From positions 4,092,001 through 4,156,000 of the forward strand of contig JAJTUQ010000005.1 in NCBI GenBank assembly GCA_021399445.1: 64,000 bases of DNA. The letters are read 5' to 3'. Of this stretch, positions 48,858 through 62,100 are shown piece by piece; the first letter of the stretch is position 1; each line of letters opens with the position of its first letter. The notes beneath the pieces are model-generated. The model did not search any database. It was not told the origin of the DNA and saw nothing but the letters and a program-made list of their open reading frames with translations. The position numbers were made by a program, and so were the translations under genes. Origin of the DNA: Xylogone sp. PMI_703. Its lineage: Eukaryota; Ascomycota; Leotiomycetes.

Positions 48858-51220
48858 GAAGACTATGACTGCGTAGTAATGAAATCTGGGGCCGGTTTTA
48901 TGAGGTCTCAAGGAAGAGAATAGGGAGGGGGAATATGTAATTTTTTTTTGTATTCGGTTTTCCTGCTTAGAGGATGTAGTTTGGCACTAAGGCATGTTAT
49001 TTTGCGGAAGTGTTTATTGACAGAAAAGGGCAACTTTACTTGGCATGTTCGGGCTGAAATGGAACAAAGCGTAAAATGAATACTTGTTATGGTAATTTAA
49101 GCAACTTGTTTCTATCAGTTACAGGAAATTGTATCCAGGGGCAATATATCCGCACAATGATAGGATTCCAAATATCTCAACAAATAGTTTTAAGTAGTCC
49201 CAAGCTTTTGTAGTCCTGTCTATTGAGGTCATACCTCTTGGATGGATCAAAGTATTTAATCTATGAAATCTAACTTAAAAGTATCCAGGTTATATTCGAC
49301 CGGTTCGTTCTTCATGAGGTGGTTAAATACCACGGATATAAAGACACGATTATATAGGATCAATAAAAGTTATATGGCAAAACCCATCCCGAGACGATAA
49401 AAGGGGGGAGCACGCCAAGACCCTCCCTACGCCACGCTAACACAGAGGTAACCATATAACCCAAAATAAGACGATTGCAAATAACGACCCCCGGGAGCGC
49501 CGTAATGGTAACACGTCAGGTCAACTCGGGTCAGGTCTAAAGCAAGGAAAATGGGTTTATGGCCTAGTAATGGTGGGCTTCATGCCACTGCATTACTAGG
49601 AGAGATGTAGAGCCGAGCCGAAAGGCCGTGTAGCACGAACTCTTTTGATATTTAGTATCCTTGGGGGTTTTTTTTGGAAGAGAAAAGAGGAATATATTTT
49701 TGGTTGTGTTAAGGCTTTTTTTTTTTGGAAATTTTCTTCTTCCCCTATTCACACTGGGTTTCTTGTTTCCACTGAAATGTATATACTAGCTGCTATCCCT
49801 AAAGGGGGAAGACACACGTAATAGGTACTGAAATACGTGTCTTCTTTTGAGAAGTTCCATGATTGGGCTTAGAAGCAAATAAAAAGCAGATTGCTTATAT
49901 CCTCCAATCTTTCTAGCGAGAAGAGAGAAGTACATATAGCGAAAGCAAAGAACAGAGTTGACACTAGATCCATGGGCGCCAGAATATGACATACAAATAC
50001 ATGTCTGGCAAAATGAACTCCGCATCATAAGTGATATACTACCACCACGCGCAAAGACCACGATCCAGCAACTGCCATTCCAGAAAATCACACCAGCAAC
50101 ATCTGGCCCACAAGGATTGCGTCTCACATGAACCCCAATCCTTTTCCTCCACCAGGTACTCTATTTCCCAAATAGAGTAACCCGCTCGCCTTGATTGAAG
50201 CCGGAAAAGAATGGTTCAATTGATTGCATGCTTGACATGATTCCAAAACAACCAACAGAGAGGATGTGGGAAAAGCACAGCAAAGCAACGTCAGTCAGAT
50301 AAAAGCAAATAACCGAAAACTAACATAGTTACACGGCGGGAGAGATAATAGTATGACTGGCCATAATATAGGCATATTTTTGCCATGTAGGGTATAATGT
50401 GTCTCGGTAGATGGATGGACAGATGGAGAGAAAAAGAAAGGAATAGTATGCAAGTGAAAAGCTTCTAAAAAAGCAAATGACGCAGAAGAGGCAAAAGAAA
50501 AGAAAAGGAAGTAACCTTGCAGTAGAAGAGTCTGGTGATCACGGGAGGATGCAGAAAAAAAAGAAAAATAATGGAAGTGGAAGTCAAGCAAATAAGGAGT
50601 GATCCAAAGACGAGACAAGACAAATCAAATCAAATCAACCCAAAAGGAAAAAAAGAAAACAAGAAAGAAAGAAGGACTATTTCCTGCAGCAAAAGCAACA
50701 AGTTGAACAATAATTATGATACGTCTTCTCGTACCACGTGTTTCTGCGAAACCGCCGTCCCCAATCGTGCATGCTCCAATGTCCAAGATCTGGATATCTT
50801 TGGTATCGAATCAGGAGCGGAAATATAGATGCATAATGCAGTCGTTTTTTGTCCAATAGAGAATCGAGGAGTGGGATGGAGATCGTTGGGCTGAGGAGTG
50901 AATACTGTAGTGAGATTTTAGAATCTAATCTGTACGTCAAGATCTGCGGTGTGTTCAGGTGATGTATTTTAATTGAGGATTTGGTGTTGTGGCGTTTCCT
51001 GCGGGGTTTGGGTTGCGCTGAATTTTGTTGTGTTCTGAGTTTGTTGAAGCTCCTTGGGTTGATCAATTGCACTGACAGATGGATTTTCTGGTCGGCATTT
51101 TGGGAAAGGTTGAAGATGGCTATCAGACCTATGCGGACGTGAAATAAAAGATGATGATGATGCTGGTATCAAATCATACCCACAAAGAGATATACAAAAA
51201 TGAAAAGATGCCACTAAGAC
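48858..51220. other. Gene desert, part 1: AT- and purine-rich
   Basis: No gene is supported. The nup82 3' flank is AT-rich. T runs lie at 49668-49676 and 49715-49726. From about 50400 to 50690 the plus strand is a long purine-rich, A-dominated tract (pyrimidine on minus), resembling a minus-strand promoter or leader, but I find no protein-coding exon on that strand down to nup82. A non-coding transcript is possible. Confidence 0.4.
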
Positions 51221-51253
51221 ATCATATAATACATATCATATAATACATATCAT
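51221..51253. repeat. Tandem 14-mer repeat (ATCATATAATACAT)n
   Basis: About 2.4 perfect copies of a 14-base AT-rich unit. Confidence 0.8.
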
Positions 51254-52609
51254 CAAAACTGGGTAGAAACCTCAATCGAGCTTCAGCCATTGAGTAATTA
51301 TCCAAAGTGTAATCATCAACTTAAAAACGTTGCATCGAATAATAAGAAAAGAGATACCAATACCTCACCAACAACGATACCTTCATACACCAAACACACC
51401 ATCAAAATCATCACGGCAGCAGCAAAACTCCCAATACGGAGGTACTCACACAAAATAACCCACCATGGATCCACGCACACCCTCCCTCACAAGCATATAC
51501 CGCACAGTACAGTGCCGTACCGTACCAAGCCATGCACACCCGCCATGAAAAAACGTGCCGGCAGAAAAGAAAAAAAAAAGGGGCAACCACATGTTCGTAG
51601 TACGCTCCGAAAAAAATATGACACGTCAGATTCCATGGTAATAGAACGATTGATATACCGTAATGCGGCTAGCCAAGCTTATTTGATGGGACAGAATCCA
51701 AGAGAGTCTGGACCGCCGCCTCTCTGCCTTCTCTGATCCCGAGGGGTGAGAAGGTTGTGTGTGCTGCCAGACGTGCAGTGCATAATCATAGGGAAAAGCC
51801 TCTTGTCCATGCGTTTCATCTGTTCCTTCGTTTCGTTCGTCCTTTTTTTGTGTGATTTATCGATTGATTAGGGGAGATGGGTATTGTGCCTTTGTCTTTT
51901 CTTGATTGGAGCTTTCGGGAGTACAGGATTGGTGGTTGTTGGGAGACGAATTTGATGCAGACTTGTTCACTGGTTGGATTGTTCGAATGATCAACAACTA
52001 TAGCATTATTTCGTATGGGGCTCTCCTCCAATTGGGACCCGTCTTTACCTTCTGCTTTGGTATCATGTGGTATTGCATTAACTCTCTCCCTCTCCTTTTC
52101 TCGTCTCTGTACGTGGTATCGGTTCTAGGTGTATTGAGCATGTATGTGAATTATCCTGATTCTGTCATTCCCATTATTTCCATCCTCGGGTTCACCATCC
52201 ATTCATTTGCTGCTTCATTGCTCTGGCCCTGCATTTGCTTACCTGCTTCGCGGCGGAACTGCAACTGCAACGGCCAAATATCCCTTCCAGAGCAGAAAAC
52301 TTGTGATACGTGAAAACGGTCGGGATGCTGGGATTTACCTGTCATTATTCGGAGATACTGTGCTGTGTGGTGCTGTACGTTACAGGGCTGAGGATCCACG
52401 GAGGATGCGAAATACGACAGACGATGCAAGATGCATAATTTGACGCTTTTGTCCTGTGTTGCATGTTATGGCAGAATGTAAAGCTCCTGGAAAGGTAGTC
52501 GGTCAATCGGGATTTTTCTATCCTTATTCCGCCGTCTGCTGCAAACCTCTCTGAAGGGCAGAACCGCGAGAGAGATAGGCGACGTGCAGGATTAGAGCAC
52601 AGTGACGGC

Positions 52610-52633
52610 ACAGTACAATACAGTACAGTACAA
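52610..52633. repeat. GTACAGTAC-type cluster
   Basis: Three overlapping copies of ACAGTACA-like units in tandem. Similar clusters recur across the intergenic DNA of this window. Confidence 0.7.
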
Positions 52634-55600
52634 GCACCACCTGTAAGCAAATAGGACGATTCCACCAGTACGGTGATAGGGCCGAGCCTCTCCAGATGCT
52701 GGTCCTTGTAGAAGGAAAGAGTGTGCGCGCCCCCAAACATCTTGAAGATATCCCATGTTCCCCTCCAAGGACCCTGGGCTGGTTGCCCTTTGAAGTCACC
52801 CACACAAACAACCTAACCCAGGATGTTCGTTACAGATCTTCACAAAGTAGAACGTGTCAAGATATATTTTGACCGAGAGGATTCCCGACTCAACACCAAA
52901 CTACGGAGTAGGCCCCCAAAAATAATTAAGTACGTACCCCGATGGGACGTTGCAATTGAAACCTATAGAAAGCACCAGTATTATGGTAGAGAATCCACTT
53001 GACAATCTGACTGCAACGAAGAAGGTTCGATGGAAGGCCTTTCTCCTGAATTACTCCACCTACCCCTAAAGTTTGGGGAGATGTAAAATTTTGTAGCTGC
53101 ATTTCCACACGAAAGCTGTGCCTCTTCTCTGCAACAAAGGCGTGCGAGACGCAGGAGAGCCTTCAACGATAATACGGAACTAATCGTAGAATGGCTGGTA
53201 GCGAAGTAATAATAATACTGTATCAAGTTCCACATGCTTGCGCCTACAGTTGATGAGGTCAAAGCTAAGCCAAGTCAAAGCCAAGACAGGCGTCGTCAAG
53301 TCAAGTCATCCATCTCCTCTCTCTACAGCGAATCCGGGCTCGCGGCTATATCAGTGCGCACAGGTAGGCGATCCCGCTTTAAGCCTTTTCGAACTCTTCT
53401 AACTTCCATCTCGAGCCTTCTTTTCACAGTAGTACTTAACGTGAAACTTGACAGCTATCTGGTTGCTTTTGTCGAGCCAACGAATCAAGATCTCAGGGGG
53501 CTGCCACGAAAAACGGGCAGAAGCTTCGCATAGCAGTCCCATAATCCGTACGTAGGATTGCAGCCCGAAGCCACACAAGGAAGAGCACTAAGTTACGGTA
53601 CAGTAGGGACAGGATGCGGTAAGAAAATGGGGGCCTCGGCATGCCTTGTGATTCAACAATCAAACCAGCCTGGCGGGACATCTGTGTTTGTGGAGCGCTG
53701 AAGTCGTCACGGTAATCTCGATAATCAGTAATAGCAGTTGGTCCCCTGGCCCTCTTTGCTTTCTGCAGGGTCGTGGGGCTCTGGTACCGTACACAGTAAG
53801 CATCGTGTACGGAGTAGGCATCGGCCACGGTTAAGTTAGCGCAGATAGTGGATGCGGACGGTCCCTGGAGGGACAAGCACCAAGAGTCTCAGCAAGCGAC
53901 CATACCACTTGTTTCACCGAGACACCGCGTCCGCGCTGCAAAACATCTGCTACGTAGTACCGTAACGTACAGCATTGCACTGTCATGAACATTGTCAATT
54001 GGTCCTGGGTCGCATAATGCTTCTATGCTCCTTAATCTCAACATGGTCTCTGGTAATAGCACCGTACAATGCAATGGTTCTGGACATCGTATGGTAGAGG
54101 GCTCGCAAAAAGAAAGCACCATAGCGAACCCTGTGGCAGCTTCATCGGGAGCGGCATACTTTGTTCGGCTGCAGTGCCGGTACACGGGAGGAAACCATGA
54201 AGCTTGATCTCGCGCAGAGAGGGCTTAGGTCGGAGATGGCAGCCGGTTCGGGTGATTTTCTTCAGACATAGTGGAGATGTCACAAGCAGAGGCCAAGCAG
54301 TGGCGCTCACTTATTATGGCCTGGACTGCTTCTTCTCCTCCTGTTCGCGAGGACCCTGTCGGGCTGGGAATGAAAGAGCAAACGGCATCATAGCTCGCGG
54401 AGTCCGGGAGGAGACGTGGAGACTAACAATGTACAATACCAATCCAGCTCCATGGAGTAATCTCGTAGTATCAGCCACTATTCCGTAGCCAGGAGATGGT
54501 TGCGAGTCCGCCAGCAGCCGTTCCAACAAGCTCCAGGTCTCTTCAGCTCCATCCTCCACCATCTCGTGTATCTCGTTCGGGGCAGGCGAAATGGAGACGC
54601 CAGCGAAGGTCAAAAGTGTTGTCAGCTCTGATTGATCTGAGGGACTCCCAGGACGAAGGGCACCAGGAGGTATATGAAATGGGTGTTATTGGTTGCGAAT
54701 GCGCCCAATCGTAAAATGCAGGATCTGACCCCAACACCTGGGTAACTTGCACACATATGTCATCGGACGTCCCGGTACCTCGGTATCGGAGGTTAAACCA
54801 CACCAGGCGCTGAGAGTGACAGAGTGACAGATTTGACACTTGCATCTGAGGGAGGTGACAGAAATGACAAGAGTGGAGGCTCCATTGTGGATCAGAGAGA
54901 TGATGGGGAGGGAGATAAGATTATGACTTCAGCAGCAGAACATCAATGCCGGCAGCTGAGAAAGCCGCCTTCCTGTACTTCATTGAATTCATAACTCATT
55001 CTGTGAAACATCTGGCGCCAAATGCGCTTGCCATTATACTTGCCATCGCGCTCTACTGCACTCGCACTGTGCTTCGACACCAATAATGTGATTCAAAGAG
55101 CAACAGCATCGCTGCGCTGAAATGCTGCAGTTCGGGCTATGTACCGTGGTAGTCTTGTGTTATGCACACCCTTCTCCCTTCGGCCGGGGCCCCTGCATAT
55201 TAGTGCCGCGGTGCCACGAACTCGAGGAAATTTGGTTCTGCTGCAGTACTCGAGATAAATAATGGAGACATGTCTCAAGTTTATGGACTCGCTCAATTAT
55301 TTGTGCGGTGCTCGCTGAGTTAGCATCAGATGTGAAAGCCACAGCGTCGTGTTCGTGGCGCGGCCCCCATTGTTGCACAGGGAGTCATTCTGGAAGACAA
55401 TTTCCTTGTGAGAATCGGAGCGAACTCCGGGCTGTATTCTTTTCTGCCGATAGGGTAAACGGGAATAATCCAGGGGTCCTCCGTACAGTGATAACATATC
55501 CCTCACAGGGGCCAGCAGAAGAGGCTTTATCAAGGCGTCACAAAAGAAACTTATGAGACTAGCTGATAGGAGAAGGTGGAGTTGAGCCTGCCTGGGGTAG

Positions 55601-57836
55601 CTTGTAGGAACATTTTAAGGGGGCCGTGGATCAGATTTGTCTGGAGGGTGAATCACGGGCATGTTCAAGAGACACTGTAAATAGCGTGCTGATGTCTGTT
55701 ACTGCAGATTGTGCCTTGCTGCGTATGAGAAGAAGATGGATGGGAGTCAATAACTTGGCTCAAGGCACTTTGATCCTGTCTTAGGGTTTACTCGGCGAGA
55801 CCAAGCCGGCGAGAGGTAATGCCGGAACCAGAGATTGAGACAACGTCCATCTTACATTAGCCACCGTCGCCGTCAAACAAAAACGTCCAGTGTTGCGCAC
55901 CCCACTTTCATACGAATCCGGAAGGATCACTCTCATTCAGCTGGACGGTTCGTGGCTGTTGCTAGACAAGTGACGAGTAGTTCTCGGGTCCGAAGATCCA
56001 GTTGACGATCTGTATTGCCTCTAGTGGATTTAGTTTCACTGGGATTGTAGCTTGACCCAACGTAAAAATAGAGAGGGAAAAGAAGAAATACCATTGTGGA
56101 ATAAAGGCATTCTGGCATTCTGGAGATATATCCCTGAACAATGATCGTATCTGTATCTGGTTGTAAACGCCGCCAAGTTCGGTTAAGTCAACGTACGATT
56201 GAGAAGTTACTACCTAAAGGGAAGGGAAGGCCTCTCCTGTCAGTGCAGTGCAATACTCAATTGCTGTATCTCCGTAGACTCAAAGTGCAGCAGAGAATGG
56301 TCGTCAAAGGCTGTGAAAACGGGCTATGTACCAGAGTCAAAGCTGATAAAACACCCGCGGAGGTTATTGGCAGTTGTGTTACCCCTAGGATGTCACATTT
56401 GTTGATTCATCTCTCCTGGGGATAACAGGTAGTATAAAGCAAAATAATAAAGAACTGGGTCGAGTTCAGCCGCACATGTTGAACCCACTTGGAAATTCAG
56501 CATGCATCATTAGCTGGACTGGCTTCTTCAGTCGCAGGTTCAAGGTTCATGCAGCCTGTAACTTGCACGTGGAGGCCCCATTTAGTGGGGCAATAGGGCA
56601 AAGTCTGCTGAAGCAAAAGAAGGAGTGATGCACTACTGGTGCTTAGGCACAGACTGGTAAAAAAAAAGTTGAACCTGCAGTTGGTAAAGAAATACCCAGA
56701 TTTTGGGTAAGATGATGGCGCGAGAGCAGGTGACATATGAAGTTGGAAGAGGGACGCTGGTGGACCCAAGACAATGAGCTGCACTGTCAACGCCACTGTG
56801 TGTGATGTATTTGTGTGACGAGAGCAGAAGAGCGAGCAAGAAAACGGTGAACATGTCACGGAGAATAATGGACCTTGAAGCCATCTGGATCTACCCGCCA
56901 TGGCTGATGGATTAAAATCATGATCAGCCAAGGTCGGCGGTTGGGCAATTTGATAGATCATAGAGGAGCGCTTGTAACCCGTTATTTGGAATTGTGACTG
57001 GGACGCTGGGACGGCACTAACCGCAACGGTGCTGGGCGGGTGCGAGCCAACCAGCGGCGCCTGCTCGGTCGACGATCCTGCTTGCCCCGACACCGAGTGC
57101 AGCACAGTACCGTACAGTACAACCGTTCGCGCGTCATTTAGGGCCTCTGGTGTGTGATGCGTGACTGCAGAAGAATATGCCCGAAGCCGAAGTTGGCGCT
57201 GGAGGCCACCCCCGGGAGCGATCTCTGGGGCGGTCCATACAGTACAGTAATAATATTGTTTTGCCGTTTAAGGTTTGGAGGAGATTGTCGATTGTCTCGA
57301 GTGTCTGAGACGGTCTGGTAGAGTTCTGACTGTCAAAAAGATTGTGTGAGATTGCCGGTGGCAGTTCCGGGATGGCGAGGGACATACCCAAGAGAGAGAG
57401 CCGCGGCAGAACGACGATCGATCTCTTACGGCATGCTACTGCTACAGTACAGTACGATGCGGTTACTTGCTACGTAGGAAAAGTTACGTCCCACTGCCGG
57501 ATCGGAGCTTGTCGCGGCTGGTGCGAGCGCACGCGCACGCGCACAGACCAGACACATTCGCAACGCTCGATCTTCGGTCGATCCTTTCTGGAGGTGACAG
57601 CCGCGCATGCCCGATTAGGCAATGCCCAGCACCAACACGGCCGGCTGGGATCTGCACTACCGCCCGATTGAGAAGGCAGGTGAGACCCACGCAGCCACGC
57701 TTTTTCCTCTTTTCCACCTTTCCATGCCTGGTTCCTTCGCTGCCAGATCATACGAGGATCGGGCGGCCGCTGCTTGGGCGATCATTCAGGGCGAGGGGAA
57801 TACCTAATCCAGAGCAACGGGGTGGGTTTAGAAGGC

Positions 57837-57866
57837 CACTTCAGGGCACTTCAGGGCACCTCAGAG
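57837..57866. repeat. Tandem 10-mer repeat (CACTTCAGGG)n
   Basis: Two perfect copies and one diverged copy in tandem within the gene desert. Confidence 0.8.
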
Positions 57867-58000
57867 CATCAATTCACTGGCTCTTGCCCCGAGCGTGCCA
57901 TACGAGGGTAAAGCACACGCCCCCAGCTACGACGCTGTAGTGCCATGCCGTTGCTGGCTTCTCGAAGGCACGGTGGCATCCGCTCCCAGGCGAGACCCAG

Positions 58001-61000
58001 GCCCAGCCAGTTTGCTCCATGCCCCGACTTTAGAGCCATGTCGTGATGCCGTGACGGGCCATGTCCAAGCTTGTTTACCCGCGCCCAGGTAGCCTGCGCC
58101 CATCACTCAAATCACCAACTCGCAGCCTTCTCAGTCATCACCTTCGCGCTTATTGCAAATGCTCTCTCCTCAGCTTCTCCAACTTCATCCTCCCTCCAAC
58201 TCCCACCTTCTGCCCAAAGCGTCCACTCGACCATTGTCTGGCCATCGCCGGCTCCTGGTTGACCACTGCTGACAACGTCGTGACCTTGGATCCAGGCGCC
58301 TCTCACCGGTCTTGAGGCGCTGGAGATCGCCCGGGCGCCGGCCAAAAGAAACCAGGACATCTCGTGGTCGTGACCCGGCGTCGATCATCGCGCCCGCCCC
58401 AGATGTTGAAAGGCCAAGGCCTGGCTCGAATAATGCCCCATTGCAGATTCGTGACTCCATATTGCAGTCTACCTACCACTGTACTTCCAGCCAAGCACTA
58501 CGGAAGTATTGCTTCGGCCTCTTTGCTTTATTGCTTTTTCAAAACCCTTCCAGTCCTTTGTGTGGTGCTGCTTACGCGATCGAGATGGCTGGTGTTTACT
58601 CTATTCACTGGCCGTACGATAGATGCATGCATCTCTTATGCATGCAGACGGACGTTTATGTTTGAAAGAAAGATGAAACCGACTTGCGTGTACTACTGTA
58701 TTGCGGGAATATTATCGAAATGCCCTGCAGGTTGCGCTGTAGCCTGTCCAATGATTCAAGCCCATCTCCTTCGCGCAGTACAGAGCGAGGCCATCCAGAA
58801 CATGCACTTTTAGCAGCAGCAGCAACAACAACAGCTACAGCCCATGCCATGCTCTTCTAGCGATGGCACGCTGCGAGAGAAGCACCATCTTGCCCCGGGT
58901 TGCTCTTCCGGCCCGCACGTCTGTCAATTTTCAACTGCTTTTGTGACAGATCCAAGCCTCGTCTCCACGATTGATGCAACCCAGGTTCGATGACCGACCT
59001 AGATTGTAACACTGTCAGCGTGCAGAAATTGAGAATGGTACGCGCAGCATATACGTATCATGGAAGAGAATCCTCTCTGCAGCAAAAGGCCCCAGCTGGA
59101 ACCTTGGCAGTCCTGGACCACGGCAGTACTGTATTGCTGCCAAACAACCTTCCTGCATGCTGCATCGGCTACACACCGGATCGTTAAGTGCCAAGTTGCC
59201 AGAGCTGTCTGATCGCCAACTTCCCTCGACTTCGCGCATGCTTCTGGATGCTCTCGATGCCCAGAATGGCACAACTTACAGTCCGTATGTCTCTCCTCGC
59301 TTACTAGCGAATGGCAAGAGCCAACCAAGATCTCGAAGGCTACCCTCATGTGCCGTTGCTCGACGTCCTAAGATCCCACTCAAGTCACCTCAGGTAAGAC
59401 AACGGCCCAGGGGGACTCCTCCAAAGGCGGCAGCTCCTATTATTGGGCCTCCAGCTGCGACCTACCCATTTGGGAGAGTAGATTCAATCCTCTTCCACAG
59501 CAGAGATTGGGTCTCCGAAGCCCTTCTGCAAGGACTCATGAGCCTGGCGTTTCTGGCGCCGCCGTCAAGCGAATGGGAACTTTTTTTCCACAACGTCCTA
59601 GATAGGAGATGGGCAGTCATATGCGGTCTACAGCCGGATGTTTTCGAGGATCCGGTTTTGACTTAAACTACCTTGGGGCTAATGGGGTGCTATTCCAACT
59701 GCATGAGGCTATTTAGTGTTGATCCTCTCCATAGCCGGACCGGTAGTTGAGACACGTTTCTTTTACGGGAGAAGCTGGTCAGAATGATGCATGTCTCTGT
59801 TCTTGTCGCCGGTTGCTCTTCAGCAACCACAGAGCGTTTCTCAGGCACGCCGGCCTGCCTCTTCCTATTCGGCAGAATCGGGGAAATTCGAGATAACCTT
59901 CACCTCGCAAACACGGCAACCTTCTGTTTCACTGCTCCAGCTCCAGGAAGGACGAGAAATTACCCCTATCCCCGCAACGCCGACGCTGCAGGGAAAAAGG
60001 GCCCTACGCAATGTGCGCCTGGTCTTTTTGACCACAACGCACACACATACTGACTCCATCGCTATCCCGAGCCGTCACGAGCATTGACGGTTTAAGCCCT
60101 ACTAATTCCTGACTACGGCCTGACTACGCTGTCCACAATGACAATAAGACTGACTGGGGGGCCAAAAAGTCTTGAAGTGAGTCAATTGAGTGGAGCGAGC
60201 TCAAGTGGGACAGGCAAAGACAGACAATGCTGTTTTGTAAGGAGTTGATCCTTCATACGCAATAATTCAAGCCATCAGGCGGACCCCCTATCCAGACTGT
60301 CGGGACCTCCAAGGACCGGCCGGGAGCAGGAGGGCAGGCAAAAGGCAAAAAGAGCAGAGCACCAGATCGGACCAGGCAGGGCCGAGCACAAGCACAAGAC
60401 GAGCGTGCCGTTGAGGACCAGGGAGAGCGGCGACCAGGGCAATTACGAAGGCTAACCAGACTTTCCTTCCTTTTCCTGCAGGACGACCGAAGCGTGGTCT
60501 CCTGGCAGAACCGTACTTGTACGTATATGCCCGCCACGGGGCTGTCACCATTGTGCATTTCCCGCTGCCAATTCAGGGGGGACGGGACATTAGAAGCCCG
60601 CCGCGTACGAGGGAGAGAGGGAGCGGGACGGTATGGCTGAAGAAGCAGGTCGCACAGAGATCATGTGTTGAAGTCGACTGCTCTTTGGTGGTGGTCATAG
60701 GTGTACTTTTCCAGGACGTTACCCGTAGCAGATTAGTGACGGCGGTGGTGGAAGCAGCAACAGCGGGTCGCTAGAGGATTTAATTTTCCCGGCGATCCAC
60801 GCCCGCCCTATCGAGATCGAAAGGGGGCCAGCGACCAGTCGCGGTGCAGAAGAGCGTGCTGAGCCATACTTTGGCGGCGCTATGGGACGGAAGAAGGTTC
60901 TACTTCGACGTGTACCGTACTGTTCTAGCCGCAAGATATTTCGACGGTTCGATGTTTGGAGCCGAGTGAGGACGGTGATTTGCTGGGCGGTGGCCACTTG

Positions 61001-62100
61001 GGGTCCTGCTTGCGGCAGGGTAGGGCAGGAGCTGGGTTCTGCGTTGGACCAGGCAGGGTTTCTAGGGAGCAAGTAAGTTGCTGTACGGAGTACGGGAGGT
61101 GTTACTGTATTGTATTGTGTACTGAACTGAACGGTACAGCGTACTTTGTACCACCGAACCCGTACCTGGCGGAAGAGACCTGTGGTTGACGCTGGAGGGT
61201 GTGCTGCCAGCGAGCAAGTGGGCGTGGGCGGGGCACGCGCGAGCCGCGTAAAATGAAGAGCTACATGCGGTGCGCCCATTCCGTGTTACTCCCACACCCA
61301 CTTGCTCTTCCCCCCCAGCGACGCCGTCAAGCCTGGGGCTGGCTGGCTTCGACATTGCAACCCGCACCTCTTCTGTATCCCAGCACCAAGGGCACTTGGA
61401 CGAGACTGGACCTGTTACCAACGACGAGACAGCTCCAGCATCGTCATCTGCCTGGACTGTTCTGTCTTGGGTTCTTTGCCTTCTTCGTACGATTCCATGA
61501 CGATTGCCACACCTCCAAGGCAACGCCTCCCCAAGCATCTCGAACGCGTTGCCGGTGGGTTGCTGGTGGATTTGCTGGCGTGTGTTACTTGTGTAGGAGG
61601 TAAGACCTCGGGGCGCTGGTGGTGCCGCGGTGGAGAGAGACGTCAGGACAATGGCTGCGGTGTCCGGGTACAGCGCGGTGCAGCCAAAGCGCCGTAGAAG
61701 GACGTGTACCGGGTACCATGTCGCCTTTTGCACGGGGTCCCTGGCCACCCAGGCCCACCACCGAGTCGAGGGGTGGTCCAGCTGGGACGAGGGATCTCGA
61801 GAGCGCCGGATCGGCCTGGGGGGGCTCCCTTGCTCGCTCACTAGCCAGCAACTTTATTTTGTGCCCGCCATTGGCTGGGGGGCGATCTGGCCGCAAAGGG
61901 CAGTCGTCGTGGTAGCAAGCAACAAGTACGGAGTAGCACTGTAGAGCAGCAGTAAGCAGTAGTGGTAGTGGTAGTGGTAGCAGTAGCAGCAGCCAGCCAG
62001 CAAGCCCAGCAGCATCCAACATCAACAAACCACCGCCGCCGTGAACCATGGCCCGGCCTGGGGGATCCCAGGAGGGTAGGTGCTGCACGCAATTAAGGTA
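58001..62100. other. Gene desert, part 3: GC-richer upstream DNA
   Basis: This part is GC-richer than the first and has several open frames of 100-259 codons. These overlap on opposite strands, use biased Pro/Arg/Ser/Ala composition and match nothing I recognise. TACGGAGTA motifs recur at 61084 and 61927. A GTAGTG repeat lies at 61958-61981. Distal promoter DNA for the gene at 63760 is the simplest reading. Confidence 0.4.
61958..61993. repeat. (GTAGTG)n/(CAGTAG)n microsatellite
   Basis: Hexamer/trinucleotide repeats of GTAGTG followed by GTAGCAGTAGCAGCAG. A smaller relative, (GTGGTA)3, lies near 4706. Confidence 0.75.

Larger units (their letters stand above)
51254..58000. other. Gene desert, part 2: motif-rich non-coding DNA
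   Basis: I see no gene here. Open frames are below about 160 codons, many lack an ATG, they overlap in several frames, and none shows splice-linked conservation. Recurrent short motifs stand out: GTACAGTAC clusters near 51503-51525, 52610-52633, 57104-57121, 57238-57250 and 57442-57455, and TACGGAGTA at 52902 and 53808. The plus strand at 53265-53310 has repeats of CAAGTCAAAGC/CAAGTCAAGTC type. Confidence 0.45.

Noticed and set aside
51906..52313. 135-codon hydrophobic open frame (+) in the desert
   Set aside because: It begins at TTG rather than ATG, its hydrophobicity comes from T-rich DNA, and no splice-linked extension or family resemblance was found.
60719..61279. 186-codon minus-strand open frame
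   Set aside because: It overlaps the 259-codon frame in another phase and contains GTAC-repeat-derived sequence; no domain is visible.
61062..61841. 259-codon minus-strand open frame
   Set aside because: It lies in GC-rich DNA, overlaps open frames on the other strand, has Arg/Pro/Ser-biased composition and shows no motif.
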